Shown in pieces: positions 1 through 11,021 of a stretch of 64,000 nucleotides of DNA. Origin of the DNA: Streptomyces kronopolitis (lineage in GTDB: Bacteria > Actinomycetota > Actinomycetes > Streptomycetales > Streptomycetaceae); the NCBI RefSeq assembly GCF_014646275.1, contig NZ_BMND01000016.1, positions 62,001 to 126,000 on the forward strand, read 5' to 3'. The first letter of the stretch is position 1. Every line of letters begins with the position of its first letter. The translations under genes were made by a program, and so were the position numbers. The notes beneath the pieces were generated by a model that made no database searches, was not told the DNA's origin, and saw only the letters and a list, made by a program, of their open reading frames with translations.

Positions 1-1130
1 TTGTCGAAGGCGATGTGGCCGGTGACGCCGTCGAAGGTGACCTTGTTCATGGCGTCGACGACCTTCTTGCGGGCGTCGTCGGGGAGCTTGCCGCTGTTGG
101 CGCCGACGACGGCCTTGACGGCCTGGATGACGGCCCAGGTGGAGTCGTAGGCGGAGCCGCCGTAGGCCTCGTAGGCCTCCTTGAAGCCGGCTGCCTTGTA
201 GTCGGCGATGAACTTCTTGGCGGAGGGGAGGTCCTCGACGGGCTTGCCGACGGAGGAGGCGTAGTCGCCCTGTGCCTTCTTGTTGAGCTTGATGTAGTCG
301 CCGCTGTACATGCCGTCGCCGCCCATGAGCGGGACGGTGACGCCGCCGTCCTTGAGCTGCTGGCTGAGCGGGCCGGAGGCGGGGTATTCGCCGCCGTAGA
401 AGACCAGGTCGGGCTTGGCGGACTTGACCTTGGAGACGACGGCCTTGAAGTCGCGGTCGTCGGGGCTGACGTGCTCGCTGCCGGCGACCTTGCCGCCGAG
501 CTTGGTGAACTGGTCCTTGAAGGAGGAGGCGAGGCCGACGCCGTAGGTCTTCTGGTCGTCGATGATGTAGACCTTCTTGGCCTTCACCTTCTCCCAGGCG
601 TACTGGCCGTCGAAGGCGCCCTGGACCTCGTCGGTGGTGGCGGTGCGGAAGTAGGTCGGGAACTGGCGGACGCGCTTGTCCTTGCGCCAGTCCGGGCCCT
701 GGGTGAGGTCCGGGGTGGTGTTCGCCGGGGATATCAGGGTGAGGTTGTTCTGCTTGGAGACCTGCTGCATGGACTGGGCGACGCCGGAGTTGAGCGGGCC
801 GACGATGCCGAGGACGTCCTTGTCGCCGGCGAGCTTGGTGGTGTTCTGCTGGCCGACGTTGGGCAGGGCCTTGTCGTCGAGGGCTTCGAGTTTGAAGGTG
901 ACGCCCTTGACCTCGCCGGCTTTGTTGGCGTTGTCGATGGCGAGCTGGGCGGAGTTGCGGATGCCCAGGCCCAGTGCGGAGAGCTCGCCGGTGGTGGGGG
1001 CGTCGAGGCCGATGACGACGGTGGCTTTTCCGTCGCCGCTCTTGTTCTCGCCGCGTGAGCCGCACGCGGAAAGGGTGAGGGCACCGGCGGTGACTGCGGT
1101 GGTGAGGATGAGCAAGGAACGGTGACGCAC
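1..1130 (-). CDS. Branched-chain amino acid ABC transporter substrate-binding lipoprotein (3' end cut by window)
   Basis: Periplasmic-binding-protein-like extracellular receptor of the LivJ/Leu-Ile-Val family, which would deliver amino acids or related ligands to an ABC importer. The GTG start at 1130 follows an AAAGGA ribosome site. Residues 1-22 form a signal peptide with lipobox LSAC, so Cys23 would be lipidated and the protein tethered outside the membrane. The mature part carries family features such as the early segment VVIGLDAPTTGELSALG and the segment DVLGIVGPLNSGVAQ. About 376 codons are present; the C-terminus lies beyond position 1. No permease or ATPase genes are visible because the window ends here. 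The family assignment is firm; the ligand is not shown by the sequence. Confidence 0.9.
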   Translation of the reverse strand, partial: MRHRSLLILTTAVTAGALTLSACGSRGENKSGDGKATVVIGLDAPTTGELSALGLGIRNSAQLAIDNANKAGEVKGVTFKLEALDDKALPNVGQQNTTKLAGDKDVLGIVGPLNSGVAQSMQQVSKQNNLTLISPANTTPDLTQGPDWRKDKRVRQFPTYFRTATTDEVQGAFDGQYAWEKVKAKKVYIIDDQKTYGVGLASSFKDQFTKLGGKVAGSEHVSPDDRDFKAVVSKVKSAKPDLVFYGGEYPASGPLSQQLKDGGVTVPLMGGDGMYSGDYIKLNKKAQGDYASSVGKPVEDLPSAKKFIADYKAAGFKEAYEAYGGSAYDSTWAVIQAVKAVVGANSGKLPDDARKKVVDAMNKVTFDGVTGHIAFD

Positions 1131-1599
1131 GATCAGTCCTTTCCCTGGCGGCCACAGCTGTCGCCTGGCCGGATCGCGGCGCCGGGCGGTGCGGGGTGAG
1201 GCCGGGTTCCGTGCTCGCAGCGCGCCCGGCGGCGCGGTGACTGGCCGTGACTCTAGAGCGGTGTCCGCCACACCGGCAGAGGCGCTGTGCAGGATGTGAC
1301 GCTCTTGTTATGACCTTCGATGAGCGTTTTGCCGTTATGGTCCTTACACCGGAGGGCGAACGCGGCGCGGGGGGTGAATGTGCACCTCCATGGGGGGATG
1401 GGGCGCGTGGTGACGGTTCGGCGTCCGGTATCCGGACGTGGCGGGCGCGGGGGCGCCGGGGCCCTTGGGGGGCACGGGAAACACGGACGGCACGGCTCCT
1501 CCCGCCTGTTACTCACAGTTACTGACATGCGTGCGGCCCCGCTCCAGGGGCTGGATGCGGGGCCGCGGCGGCGGGCGGCGGTGCGCCGGCCGGGGTGGG
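1131..1599. other. Intergenic region upstream of the substrate-binding protein gene
   Basis: This 469-bp gap holds no convincing gene. It carries the upstream region of the binding-protein gene on the minus strand, including an inverted repeat of ACGCTC (1299-1304) and GAGCGT (1322-1327) around an AT-richer patch that could contain the promoter. It also holds the hairpin at 1533-1566 listed separately. Confidence 0.5.
1533..1566 (-). terminator. GC-rich hairpin downstream of the thioesterase gene
   Basis: The arms GCGGCCCCGC (1533-1542) and GCGGGGCCGC (1557-1566) pair perfectly over 10 bp with a 14-nt loop. On the minus strand it begins about 33 nt after the thioesterase stop. No U-tract follows, which is common for Streptomyces terminators. 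Confidence 0.5.
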
Positions 1600-2073
1600 T
1601 CAGCTGCGGTAGGCGTCGCTGTCGGTCTCGCGCAGCATGCAGGTCAGGCGGGCGGTGCAGACCCGCTTGTCCTGCTCGTCGGTGATGACGACCTCGTAGG
1701 TGGCGGTGGAGCGGCCGCGGTGCACGGGGGTGGCGACGCCGGTGACCAGCCCGGAGCGGGCGCCGCGGTGGTGGGTGCAGTTCAGGTCGACGCCCACCGC
1801 GACCTTGGTGGGGCCGCCGTGCAGCATGGCGCCGACGGAGCCGAGGGTTTCGGCCAGGACGGCGGAGGCGCCGCCGTGCAGCAGCCCGTAGGGCTGGGTG
1901 TTGCCCTCGACGGGCATGGTGCCCACGATGCGCTCCGGGGCGGCCTCGACGACCTGCACGCTCATCCGCTCGCCGAGGTGTCCGGCGGAGAACAGCGCCG
2001 GCAGGTCGAGGCCGAGGCCGGCCCACTGGTCGAGGATCTCCTGCGGAAACTTGGTCGTGCTCTGCTCACCCAT
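1600..2073 (-). CDS. PaaI-type hotdog-fold acyl-CoA thioesterase
   Basis: Small cytoplasmic hotdog-fold thioesterase of 157 residues that would hydrolyse acyl-CoA or aryl-CoA thioesters. The family signature GLLHGGASAVLAETLGS (about residues 61-77) holds the conserved HGG and the catalytic acidic residue on the long helix. The second half, with the VAVGVDLNCTHHRGA strand and the STATYEVVITDEQ strand, completes a single hotdog. The start at ATG 2073 was chosen over an upstream in-frame ATG because the protein then begins a few residues before the first conserved helix. It lies 124 bp downstream of the FdhF-like gene on the same strand, with a palindrome between them that may bind a regulator. 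The substrate is not known. Confidence 0.85.
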   Translation of the reverse strand: MGEQSTTKFPQEILDQWAGLGLDLPALFSAGHLGERMSVQVVEAAPERIVGTMPVEGNTQPYGLLHGGASAVLAETLGSVGAMLHGGPTKVAVGVDLNCTHHRGARSGLVTGVATPVHRGRSTATYEVVITDEQDKRVCTARLTCMLRETDSDAYRS

Positions 2074-2142
2074 GCCTGTGGCTCCGTTCGCTCGCCCGTG
2101 ATCGTCGTCGATCCGTCGATCCGTGCCTGTTCCTATCAGTCC

Positions 2143-2160
2143 GCTGAGCAAGCGCTCAGC
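2143..2160. promoter_or_regulatory. Palindrome upstream of the thioesterase gene, possible TetR-type operator
   Basis: Perfect inverted repeat GCTGAGC, AAGC, GCTCAGC, 70 nt upstream of the thioesterase start. Its shape (AGCAAGCGCT core) resembles operators of TetR-family regulators of acyl-CoA catabolism. That is inference, and it could instead act as an RNA hairpin after the FdhF-like gene. Confidence 0.4.
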
Positions 2161-2197
2161 GCGGGGTGGATGTTCCCGCCGGCCCGCTGCGCCGTGG

Positions 2198-4483
<2,286 letters not shown>

Positions 4484-4717
4484 GACGCTCTCCCTTGAGC
4501 CGTGGGCTGCGGTGCGCACCCCGCGTACGGGTGGACCGTTGTGCTGTGCATGTGTCGTGCGCGTTCGATCCTGCCACGGACCTGCGGCGCGGTGCAGGGG
4601 GTGGGGACGGCGGTGGGGACGGCGGCGTGCGGGGGCCGGGCCGGGTGCGTTCGGGGCGGTGCGGCCGGGGTCCGGGGCGGGGCGCGGCGAGGGGGCCGGG
4701 AGCCGTCGCGGCGGGGA

Positions 4718-4740
4718 TTGTCAGTGGGGCGTGGCAGGAT
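4718..4740 (+). promoter_or_regulatory. PafBC-type (RecA-NDp) DNA-damage promoter of polA
   Basis: TTGTCAGTG (4718-4726), 8 nt, then CAGGAT (4735-4740), followed by exactly 7 nt and the polA GTG. This matches the mycobacterial LexA-independent damage promoter TTGTCRGTG-N8-TANNNT, with one deviation in the -10 (C for T). It also fixes the polA start and implies a leaderless mRNA. Confidence 0.85.
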
Positions 4741-4747
4741 CGGGGGC

Positions 4748-7486
4748 GTGGCAGCAAAGGCAGCGAAGAAGAGCGAAGCGACCGGCACCGAGGCGGCGGC
4801 GGGCGGCCGTCCCCGACTGCTCCTGATGGACGGGCATTCCATGGCATACCGGGCGTTCTTCGCCCTGCCCGTGGAGAATTTCACGACCGTCTCGGGGCAA
4901 CCGACCAATGCGATCTACGGCTTCGCGTCGATGCTCGCGAACACCCTGCGTGACGAGGCGCCCACGCATTTCGCCGTGGCCTTCGACGTCTCGCGCAAGA
5001 CCTGGCGCTCCGAGGAGTTCGCCGACTACAAGGCGAACCGCTCCAAGACGCCCGACGAGTTCAAGGGCCAGGTCGAGCTGATCGGCGAGATGCTCGACGC
5101 GATGCGGGTCAAGCGCTTCGCGATCGAGGGCTTCGAGGCCGACGACGTCATCGCCACCCTCACCGAGCAGGCCACGGCCCAGGGCTTCGAGGTCTCGATC
5201 GTCACGGGCGACCGCGACTCCTTCCAGCTGGTCTCCGACGACGTCACGGTGCTCTACCCCACCAAGGGCGTCTCGGAGCTGACCCGCTTCACCCCGGAGA
5301 AGGTCTTCGAGAAGTACGGCCTGACCCCCGCCCAGTACCCGGACTTCGCCGCGCTGCGCGGCGACCCGTCGGACAACCTCCCCGGCATCCCCGGCGTCGG
5401 CGAGAAGACCGCCACGAAGTGGATCAACCAGTTCGGTTCGTTCGCGGAGCTGGTGGAGCGCGCCGAGGAGGTCAAGGGCAAGGCGGGCGCCAACCTCCGC
5501 GAGCACCTGGACGCGGTCAAGCTCAACCGCCGGCTCACGGAGATGGTGCGCGACGTCGAGCTGCCCTGCGGCCCGGCCGAGCTGACCCGCGAGGCGTACG
5601 ACCGCGAGGCACTGTCGGTCCTCTTCAACGGGCTGGAGATCCGCAACCAGGGCCTGCGCGACCGGCTGCACGCCGTCGACCCGGGCGCCGCCGAGGCGGC
5701 CGAGGAAGCCGCCCCCGCGGCCGGCATCGAGGTCGACGGCGCGGTCCTCGCCGCCGGTGAACTCGCCCCGTGGCTGGCCGAGCACGGCACCGGACCGCTC
5801 GGCGTCGCCACGGTCGACGTCTGGACCCTCGGCAGCGGCAGCGTCGCCGAGATCGCGCTCGCCGCCGGCGGCGGCCCGGCCGCCTGGTTCGACCCCGCCC
5901 AGCTCGACGAGGCCGACGAGCAGGCCTTCGCCGCCTGGAGCGCGGACGCCGCCCGCCCCAAGGTGATGCACAACGCCAAGGGCCTGATGCGGGTCTTCGG
6001 CGAGCACGGCTGGCGCATCGACGGCGTCACCATGGACACCGCGCTGGCCGCCTACCTGGTCAAGCCGGGCCGCCGCTCGTTCGCCCTGGACGCCCTGTCC
6101 ATCGAGTACCTGGGCCGCGATCTCGCCCCCGCCGCGGCCGGCGACGGCCAGCTGGCGTTCGGCGCGGACGAGCAGGCCGAGGCGGACGCCCTGATGGGCC
6201 AGGCCCGCACGGTCCTCGACCTGGGAGAGGCGTTCGAGACGAAGCTGGCCGAGGTCGGCGCGGCCGGTCTGCTGCGCGATGTGGAGCTGCCCACCAGCGT
6301 CCTGCTGGCCCGGATGGAGCGCGCCGGCATCGCCGCGGACCGGGGCTGGCTGGAGCGCATGGAGCAGCAGTTCGCGGGCGCGGTGCAGCAGGCCGTCAAG
6401 GAGGCGCACGCCGCCGCCGGACACGAGTTCAACCTCGGCTCGCCCAAGCAGCTCCAGGAGGTCCTCTTCGGCGAACTGGGCCTGCCCAGGACCAAGAAGA
6501 CCAAGACGGGCTACACCACCGACGCCGACGCCCTGGCCTGGCTGGCGGCCCAGACCGAGAACGAACTCCCGGTGATCATGCTCAGGCACCGCGAGCAGGC
6601 CAAGCTGCGCACCACCGTCGAGGGCCTGATCAAGACCATCGGCGCCGACGGCCGCATCCACACCACCTTCAACCAGACCGTGGCCGCCACCGGCCGGCTG
6701 TCCTCCACGGACCCCAACCTCCAGAACATCCCGGTGCGCACGGACGAGGGCCGGGCCATCCGCCGCGGCTTCGTCGTCGGGGACGGCTTCGAGTCGCTGC
6801 TGACCGCCGACTACAGCCAGATCGAACTGCGGGTGATGGCCCATCTCTCCGAGGACGAGGGCCTGCTCGAGGCCTTCACCTCCGGCGAGGACCTGCACAC
6901 CACGGTCGCCTCCCATGTCTTCACGGTCGCCACCGATGAGGTCGACGCGGAGATGCGCCGCAAGATCAAGGCGATGTCCTACGGCCTGGCGTACGGCCTG
7001 TCGGCCTTCGGGCTCTCCCAGCAGCTGGGCATCCAGCCCGATGAGGCCCGCAAGCTGATGGACAACTACTTCGAGCGCTTCGGCGGGGTGCGCGACTACC
7101 TCCGCCGCGTCGTGGACGAGGCCCGCGCCACCGGCTACACCGAGACGATGCTCGGCCGCCGCCGCTACCTCCCCGACCTCAACAGCGACAACCGCCAGCG
7201 CCGCGAGATGGCCGAGCGGATGGCGCTGAACGCCCCGATCCAGGGCACCGCCGCCGACATCGTCAAGATCGCGATGCTGCGGGTCGACGCGGCGCTGCGG
7301 GAGGCGAAGCTGGAGTCGCGCATGCTGCTCCAGGTCCACGACGAAATCGTGGTCGAGGTCGCCCCGGGCGAGCGCAAGAAGGTCGAGGAACTGGTCCGCC
7401 GCGAGATGGCCGACGCGGTCGAGCTCAGCGCCCCGCTGGATGTCTCCGTCGGCTCCGGCAAGGACTGGGAGTCCGCCGCGCACTGA
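4748..7486 (+). CDS. polA: DNA polymerase I
   Basis: Family A polymerase of 912 residues used in excision repair and Okazaki-fragment processing. The N-terminal 5'-3' nuclease domain contains LLLMDGHSMAYRAFFALP, FEADDVIATL, VTGDRDSFQL and the helix-hairpin segment GDPSDNLPGIPGVGEKTA (about residues 205-222). The middle domain has no DxE motif where E. coli has DTE, so the 3'-5' proofreading site looks dead, as is usual in actinomycetes. Polymerase motifs are intact: A, DYSQIELRV (about 688); B, RRKIKAMSYGLAYG (about 737); C, QVHDEIVVEV (about 860). A longer in-frame reading to 4502 exists, but GTG 4748 sits 7 nt after a damage-type -10 box and matches family length. It has its own promoter and a terminator directly downstream. 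Confidence 0.97.
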   Translation: MAAKAAKKSEATGTEAAAGGRPRLLLMDGHSMAYRAFFALPVENFTTVSGQPTNAIYGFASMLANTLRDEAPTHFAVAFDVSRKTWRSEEFADYKANRSKTPDEFKGQVELIGEMLDAMRVKRFAIEGFEADDVIATLTEQATAQGFEVSIVTGDRDSFQLVSDDVTVLYPTKGVSELTRFTPEKVFEKYGLTPAQYPDFAALRGDPSDNLPGIPGVGEKTATKWINQFGSFAELVERAEEVKGKAGANLREHLDAVKLNRRLTEMVRDVELPCGPAELTREAYDREALSVLFNGLEIRNQGLRDRLHAVDPGAAEAAEEAAPAAGIEVDGAVLAAGELAPWLAEHGTGPLGVATVDVWTLGSGSVAEIALAAGGGPAAWFDPAQLDEADEQAFAAWSADAARPKVMHNAKGLMRVFGEHGWRIDGVTMDTALAAYLVKPGRRSFALDALSIEYLGRDLAPAAAGDGQLAFGADEQAEADALMGQARTVLDLGEAFETKLAEVGAAGLLRDVELPTSVLLARMERAGIAADRGWLERMEQQFAGAVQQAVKEAHAAAGHEFNLGSPKQLQEVLFGELGLPRTKKTKTGYTTDADALAWLAAQTENELPVIMLRHREQAKLRTTVEGLIKTIGADGRIHTTFNQTVAATGRLSSTDPNLQNIPVRTDEGRAIRRGFVVGDGFESLLTADYSQIELRVMAHLSEDEGLLEAFTSGEDLHTTVASHVFTVATDEVDAEMRRKIKAMSYGLAYGLSAFGLSQQLGIQPDEARKLMDNYFERFGGVRDYLRRVVDEARATGYTETMLGRRRYLPDLNSDNRQRREMAERMALNAPIQGTAADIVKIAMLRVDAALREAKLESRMLLQVHDEIVVEVAPGERKKVEELVRREMADAVELSAPLDVSVGSGKDWESAAH

Positions 7487-7498
7487 GCGGACGACGGA

Positions 7499-7536
7499 CC
7501 GGGGAGGGCACGGGGCACGTCCCGCGCCCTCCCCGG
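7499..7536 (+). terminator. Terminator hairpin after polA
   Basis: Perfect 11-bp stem CCGGGGAGGGC (7499-7509) with GCCCTCCCCGG (7526-7536), 12 nt after the polA stop. The rest of the 304-bp gap to 7790 holds the transglycosylase upstream region and no gene. Confidence 0.7.
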
Positions 7537-7790
7537 CGTGCGTCGTCCCCGGGCTCGGCCGCCCTCACCGCAATCACCCGCCCCACCCTTGCCTGACGCT
7601 CCGCCAGCGGCGCCCGCCCCCGGCCCCGGCGTCAACGGCCCACCCCCTCCCTGACCGGTTCTGATCACTAAGTGTCCGAAGTGGGTGGTAGATGCCGGGC
7701 CCGAGTTGTCGTAGTGTCGCCTGAGTTGGAGCGCCGGGGAGCGCGACGCCGCGTCAGGAGCGCGGTAGGGCAACGCGGAGGGGACCACGT

Positions 7791-9599
7791 ATGTCAGCCA
7801 CATTCCGACGGCGGCTCCACAGGGGAGCGGCCTCGACGGCCGTGGCGGCCCTGGTGCTCGCCGCCCTGACGGCCTCTCAGGCGCCCGGCGCCGCGGAAGC
7901 AGCGGCCGCCAGAAAGCAGCCGCCCCCGCCCCCGGCCGACACCCCCATCGACGGCGGCACGACGTACTACACCGACCTGCCGCCCCTCAACAGCCCGGTA
8001 CCGCCCCGCGGTTCGCACCGCACCGGCGCGCACCCCGGCAGCCCCGCGGGCCCCGCCGAGGCCGGCCTCCCCGCCACCGTCCTGGCCGCGTACAAGAAGG
8101 CCGAGTCGGCCATCGAGGGCTCCGACCCGGGTTGCCGGCTGCCCTGGCAGCTGCTCGCCGGCATCGGCAAGGTCGAATCCGGCCAGGCGCGCGGCGGAGC
8201 GGTCGACGCCGAGGGGACCACCCTCCAGCCGATACTCGGCCCGCAGCTCAACGGCCACGGCTTCGCGCTGATCAGCGACACCGACGGCGGCCGCTACGAC
8301 GGCGACGTCACCCACGACCGCGCCGTGGGCCCGATGCAGTTCATCCCGTCCACCTGGTCGCAGGGCGGCCCCGACCACACCGGCTGGGGCGCCGACGGCA
8401 ACGGCGACGGCAAGAAGGACCCCAACAACGTCTACGACGCGGCGCTCGCCGCCGGCCGCTACCTCTGCGCCGGCGGCCGCGACCTGGCGGACCAGGGCGA
8501 TCTGGACCACGCGATCCTCGGCTACAACAACTCCGACGCCTATCTGCGCACCGTGCTGTCCTGGTACGAGTTCTACCGCCACGGCACCCACGAGATCCCC
8601 GACGGCAGCGGCGTCCTGCCCGAACGCCGGCGCGAGCCCCGCACCGCCGCCGACGACCGCGACACCCGGACCGGCGGCGCCCCCACGGGCCGCGGCCCCG
8701 GCGGCGCACCGGACAAGGACCGGCGGCCCGGCGGATCCGGCACCGGGCACCACGAGCCCGGCAAGGGGCAGCACCACCCCGGCAAGCCCGGCGGCACCGA
8801 CCCCGCACCGGGCGGCGGCACCGGCACCCCCACCCACGAGCCGACCCCCACCCCCACTCCCAAGCCGCCCGCCGAACCCCGCCTCACCGCCCTCACCCGC
8901 GTCGGCGACGAGGACCTGACCGCCACCGCCGGCGACGAGTTCCCCGCCGCACCGGCCGTCCGCGCCGAGGACGCGGCGGGCAAGCCGGTCGCCGGCGCCC
9001 CCGTCCGCTTCACCCTCCCCGCCGCCGCCGGCGCCCGCTTCCCGGGCGACCGCACCACCGCCACCGTCACCACCGGCAAGGACGGCCTGGCCACCGCCCC
9101 CGCCCTGCGCGCGGGCGACAAGGCCACCACCTTCACCGTCCGCGCCACCGCGGTGGGCCGCGCCGCCCCCGCCGTCGACTTCGGCGCCACCGTCAAGGCC
9201 AAGCCCACCCCGAAGGCCGACACGCTCACCCGCACCTCGGACAAGCCGCTGACGGCCACCGCCGGCAAGCCCTTCGCCGAGGACGCGGTCGAGATCAAGG
9301 CGACCTACCGCGGCCGGCTCGCGGCGGGGGTGCCGGTCACCGCGACCATGGTCACCGACGACCCGGACCACCCCGTCGAGAACGACAAGGGCCCCTACTT
9401 CAAGGACCCCGAGGCCACCGGCGGCGACCAGGACGACCCGGTCCGCACCCTCACCGGCCTCACCACCGACGACCAGGGCCTGCTGAAGCTCCCGAAGATC
9501 TACACCGACAGCCACCCGGGCACCTTCCTGCTGCGGCTGACCACCGCCGACGGCGCCGTGCTCACCGTCAAGCTGAAGGTCGCCCCGGCCCGGTCCTGA
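7791..9599 (+). CDS. Secreted MltB-like lytic murein transglycosylase with two Ig-like repeats
   Basis: Exported 602-residue cell-wall enzyme predicted to cleave peptidoglycan glycan strands. A signal peptide (about residues 1-40, twin-arginine-like RRRLHRG start then a hydrophobic run) is followed by a proline-rich linker. The SLT_2/MltB domain spans about residues 95-265. It contains LPWQLLAGIGKVESGQ with the likely catalytic Glu129, AVGPMQFIPSTWSQGG and ILGYNNSDAYLRTVLSWYEFY. Its inner segment DGNGDGKKDPNNVYDA looks like a calcium-binding loop. A Gly/Pro/His-rich linker (about 280-360) leads to two repeats that begin LTALTRVGDEDLTATAGD and DTLTRTSDKPLTATAGK, read as Big_1-like Ig domains. 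The ATG follows a GGAGGGGA ribosome site. Confidence 0.88.
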   Translation: MSATFRRRLHRGAASTAVAALVLAALTASQAPGAAEAAAARKQPPPPPADTPIDGGTTYYTDLPPLNSPVPPRGSHRTGAHPGSPAGPAEAGLPATVLAAYKKAESAIEGSDPGCRLPWQLLAGIGKVESGQARGGAVDAEGTTLQPILGPQLNGHGFALISDTDGGRYDGDVTHDRAVGPMQFIPSTWSQGGPDHTGWGADGNGDGKKDPNNVYDAALAAGRYLCAGGRDLADQGDLDHAILGYNNSDAYLRTVLSWYEFYRHGTHEIPDGSGVLPERRREPRTAADDRDTRTGGAPTGRGPGGAPDKDRRPGGSGTGHHEPGKGQHHPGKPGGTDPAPGGGTGTPTHEPTPTPTPKPPAEPRLTALTRVGDEDLTATAGDEFPAAPAVRAEDAAGKPVAGAPVRFTLPAAAGARFPGDRTTATVTTGKDGLATAPALRAGDKATTFTVRATAVGRAAPAVDFGATVKAKPTPKADTLTRTSDKPLTATAGKPFAEDAVEIKATYRGRLAAGVPVTATMVTDDPDHPVENDKGPYFKDPEATGGDQDDPVRTLTGLTTDDQGLLKLPKIYTDSHPGTFLLRLTTADGAVLTVKLKVAPARS

Positions 9600-9816
9600 C
9601 CCCGCCCGCCCCGACCCGGGCGCCACGGCCGGAACGCGCCGCGCCAACCGCCCGTCCATGGCGGCCGGTTGGCGCCGGACCCGGTGACCGCGCCCGCCCC
9701 GCCGCCGTCCTGCCCTCCGTCCAGGGCAGGACGGCGGCGCCACGTGTTCTCATCTCGGCCGCCCGTTGCTACGGTGCCCCCGCCTGACGCCGCATCAGAT
9801 CCCCGGGAGGCCGGCC

Positions 9817-9951
9817 ATGCGCGCCCTCACAGCAGCCGCGATCGGACTGGCCGCGGCGTTCGCCCTCGTCCTCGCCCTCACGGCGGCCGGCGATCCCGGC
9901 GGCACGACCTCCCCCAAGCCGCTGCTGACCACCGTCCCCGCGCACCCCTGA
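9817..9951 (+). CDS. SPW_0924-family small membrane peptide (44 aa)
   Basis: Single-span peptide: MRALTAAAIGLAAAFALVL starts the hydrophobic segment and SPKPLLTTVPAHP ends the short tail. It resembles a small family conserved in Streptomyces beside DUF3068 genes (recognised from memory as SPW_0924). GGGAGG lies 6 nt before the ATG. It is 17 nt upstream of, and probably cotranscribed with, the DUF3068 gene. Its function is unknown. Confidence 0.75.
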   Translation: MRALTAAAIGLAAAFALVLALTAAGDPGGTTSPKPLLTTVPAHP

Positions 9952-9968
9952 GAGGGAGGGACGCCGCC

Positions 9969-11021
9969 ATGCCCCGCACCGACCCCACCCGCGCCACACC
10001 CCCCGCACCCCCGGCCGACACCCCCGGTCGGCGCCGGGCGGCACGCGGCATGCGCCGCACGGTAAGCCTGGTCCTGCTCGCCCTCGCCGTCTTCTGCACC
10101 GCGCTGTCCCCGCTGATGCGCTGGTACGCCTTCCCCCGGCTCGCCAAGATCCCGCCCGGCCAGTACCAGGACATGGTCCTGGAGGCGAAGCCCGCCACCC
10201 TCATCGACTACGGGACGATGAAAGCCGAAAAGGTCCCCCGGGTCACCATCGTGCAGACCCTCAAGGGCAACGTCGCCGCCTCCGACCGGATCGAGCAGTC
10301 CGCCGGCCGCGACGTCGTCGTCTGGGACACCCTGTCCTACGTCGCCGGCCCCGACGGGAAAATGGTCTCCGAGATCCCCGAGCGCTACCTCTTCGACGCG
10401 CACACCCAGGAACCCGTGCACGCCACCGGCGAATCGGTCGACGGCGACCCGGTCCGCCGCGAGGGCATCGAATACAAATGGCCGTTCCTCACCGAGAAAC
10501 GCGACTACGCCTACTTCGACGCCCAGACCCGCACCTCCGCCCCCATCCACTACAAGGGCACCCGCACCTACCGCGGCCTGGAGGTCTACTACTTCGAACA
10601 GACCATCCCCTGGACCAAGGTGCCCTTCCCCAAGAAGATGCCGGTCAAGGGCGTCACCCCGCAGGCCGTCGCGAAGATGGGCACCACCCGCTGGTACACC
10701 ACCAAGCGGATGTTCTGGGTCGAGCCCGTCACCGGCGCACCCGTCAACGGCGAAGAGATCCACAAGGAGGAGCTGCGCGGCGGCGACCTGCTGCCCGGCG
10801 GCCGCACCGTCACCGCCTTCGCCGGCCATGTGAAGATGCGCGCCGACTACATCGACGCCACCGTCTCCCTGGTCACCTCGCAGCGCACCCTCGTCCTGCT
10901 GCTCACCCGCTACCTCCCCTGGGGGCTCCTGGCCCTCGGCGCCGTACTCCTCGCCCTGAGCCTGCACCTGGAGGCCCGCAGTCGACGGCCCCGCACCGCC
11001 CCTCGGCTCAGCCCCGCTTGA
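9969..11021 (+). CDS. DUF3068 membrane-anchored protein
   Basis: Protein of 350 residues with one transmembrane segment near the N-terminus (about 31-47, VSLVLLALAVFCTALSP) and one near the C-terminus (about 310-335). They bracket a large extracytoplasmic domain with DUF3068 features such as TVIQTLKGNVAASD-like and VVVWDTLSYV segments and a GLEVYYFEQTIPWTKV strand. The related actinobacterial proteins are called porin or PorA-family proteins, but no channel activity can be inferred here. The ATG follows GAGAGGGAGG. It is cotranscribed with the 44-residue peptide gene. Its 3' end overlaps the end of hrpB by 14 bp, tail to tail. Confidence 0.85.
   Translation: MPRTDPTRATPPAPPADTPGRRRAARGMRRTVSLVLLALAVFCTALSPLMRWYAFPRLAKIPPGQYQDMVLEAKPATLIDYGTMKAEKVPRVTIVQTLKGNVAASDRIEQSAGRDVVVWDTLSYVAGPDGKMVSEIPERYLFDAHTQEPVHATGESVDGDPVRREGIEYKWPFLTEKRDYAYFDAQTRTSAPIHYKGTRTYRGLEVYYFEQTIPWTKVPFPKKMPVKGVTPQAVAKMGTTRWYTTKRMFWVEPVTGAPVNGEEIHKEELRGGDLLPGGRTVTAFAGHVKMRADYIDATVSLVTSQRTLVLLLTRYLPWGLLALGAVLLALSLHLEARSRRPRTAPRLSPA

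Noticed and set aside
4721..7483. Minus-strand open frame across polA
   Set aside because: Val/Gly/Leu/Asp-rich antisense shadow of polA with no domain features. Similar shadows lie opposite uvrA, uvrC and uvrB.
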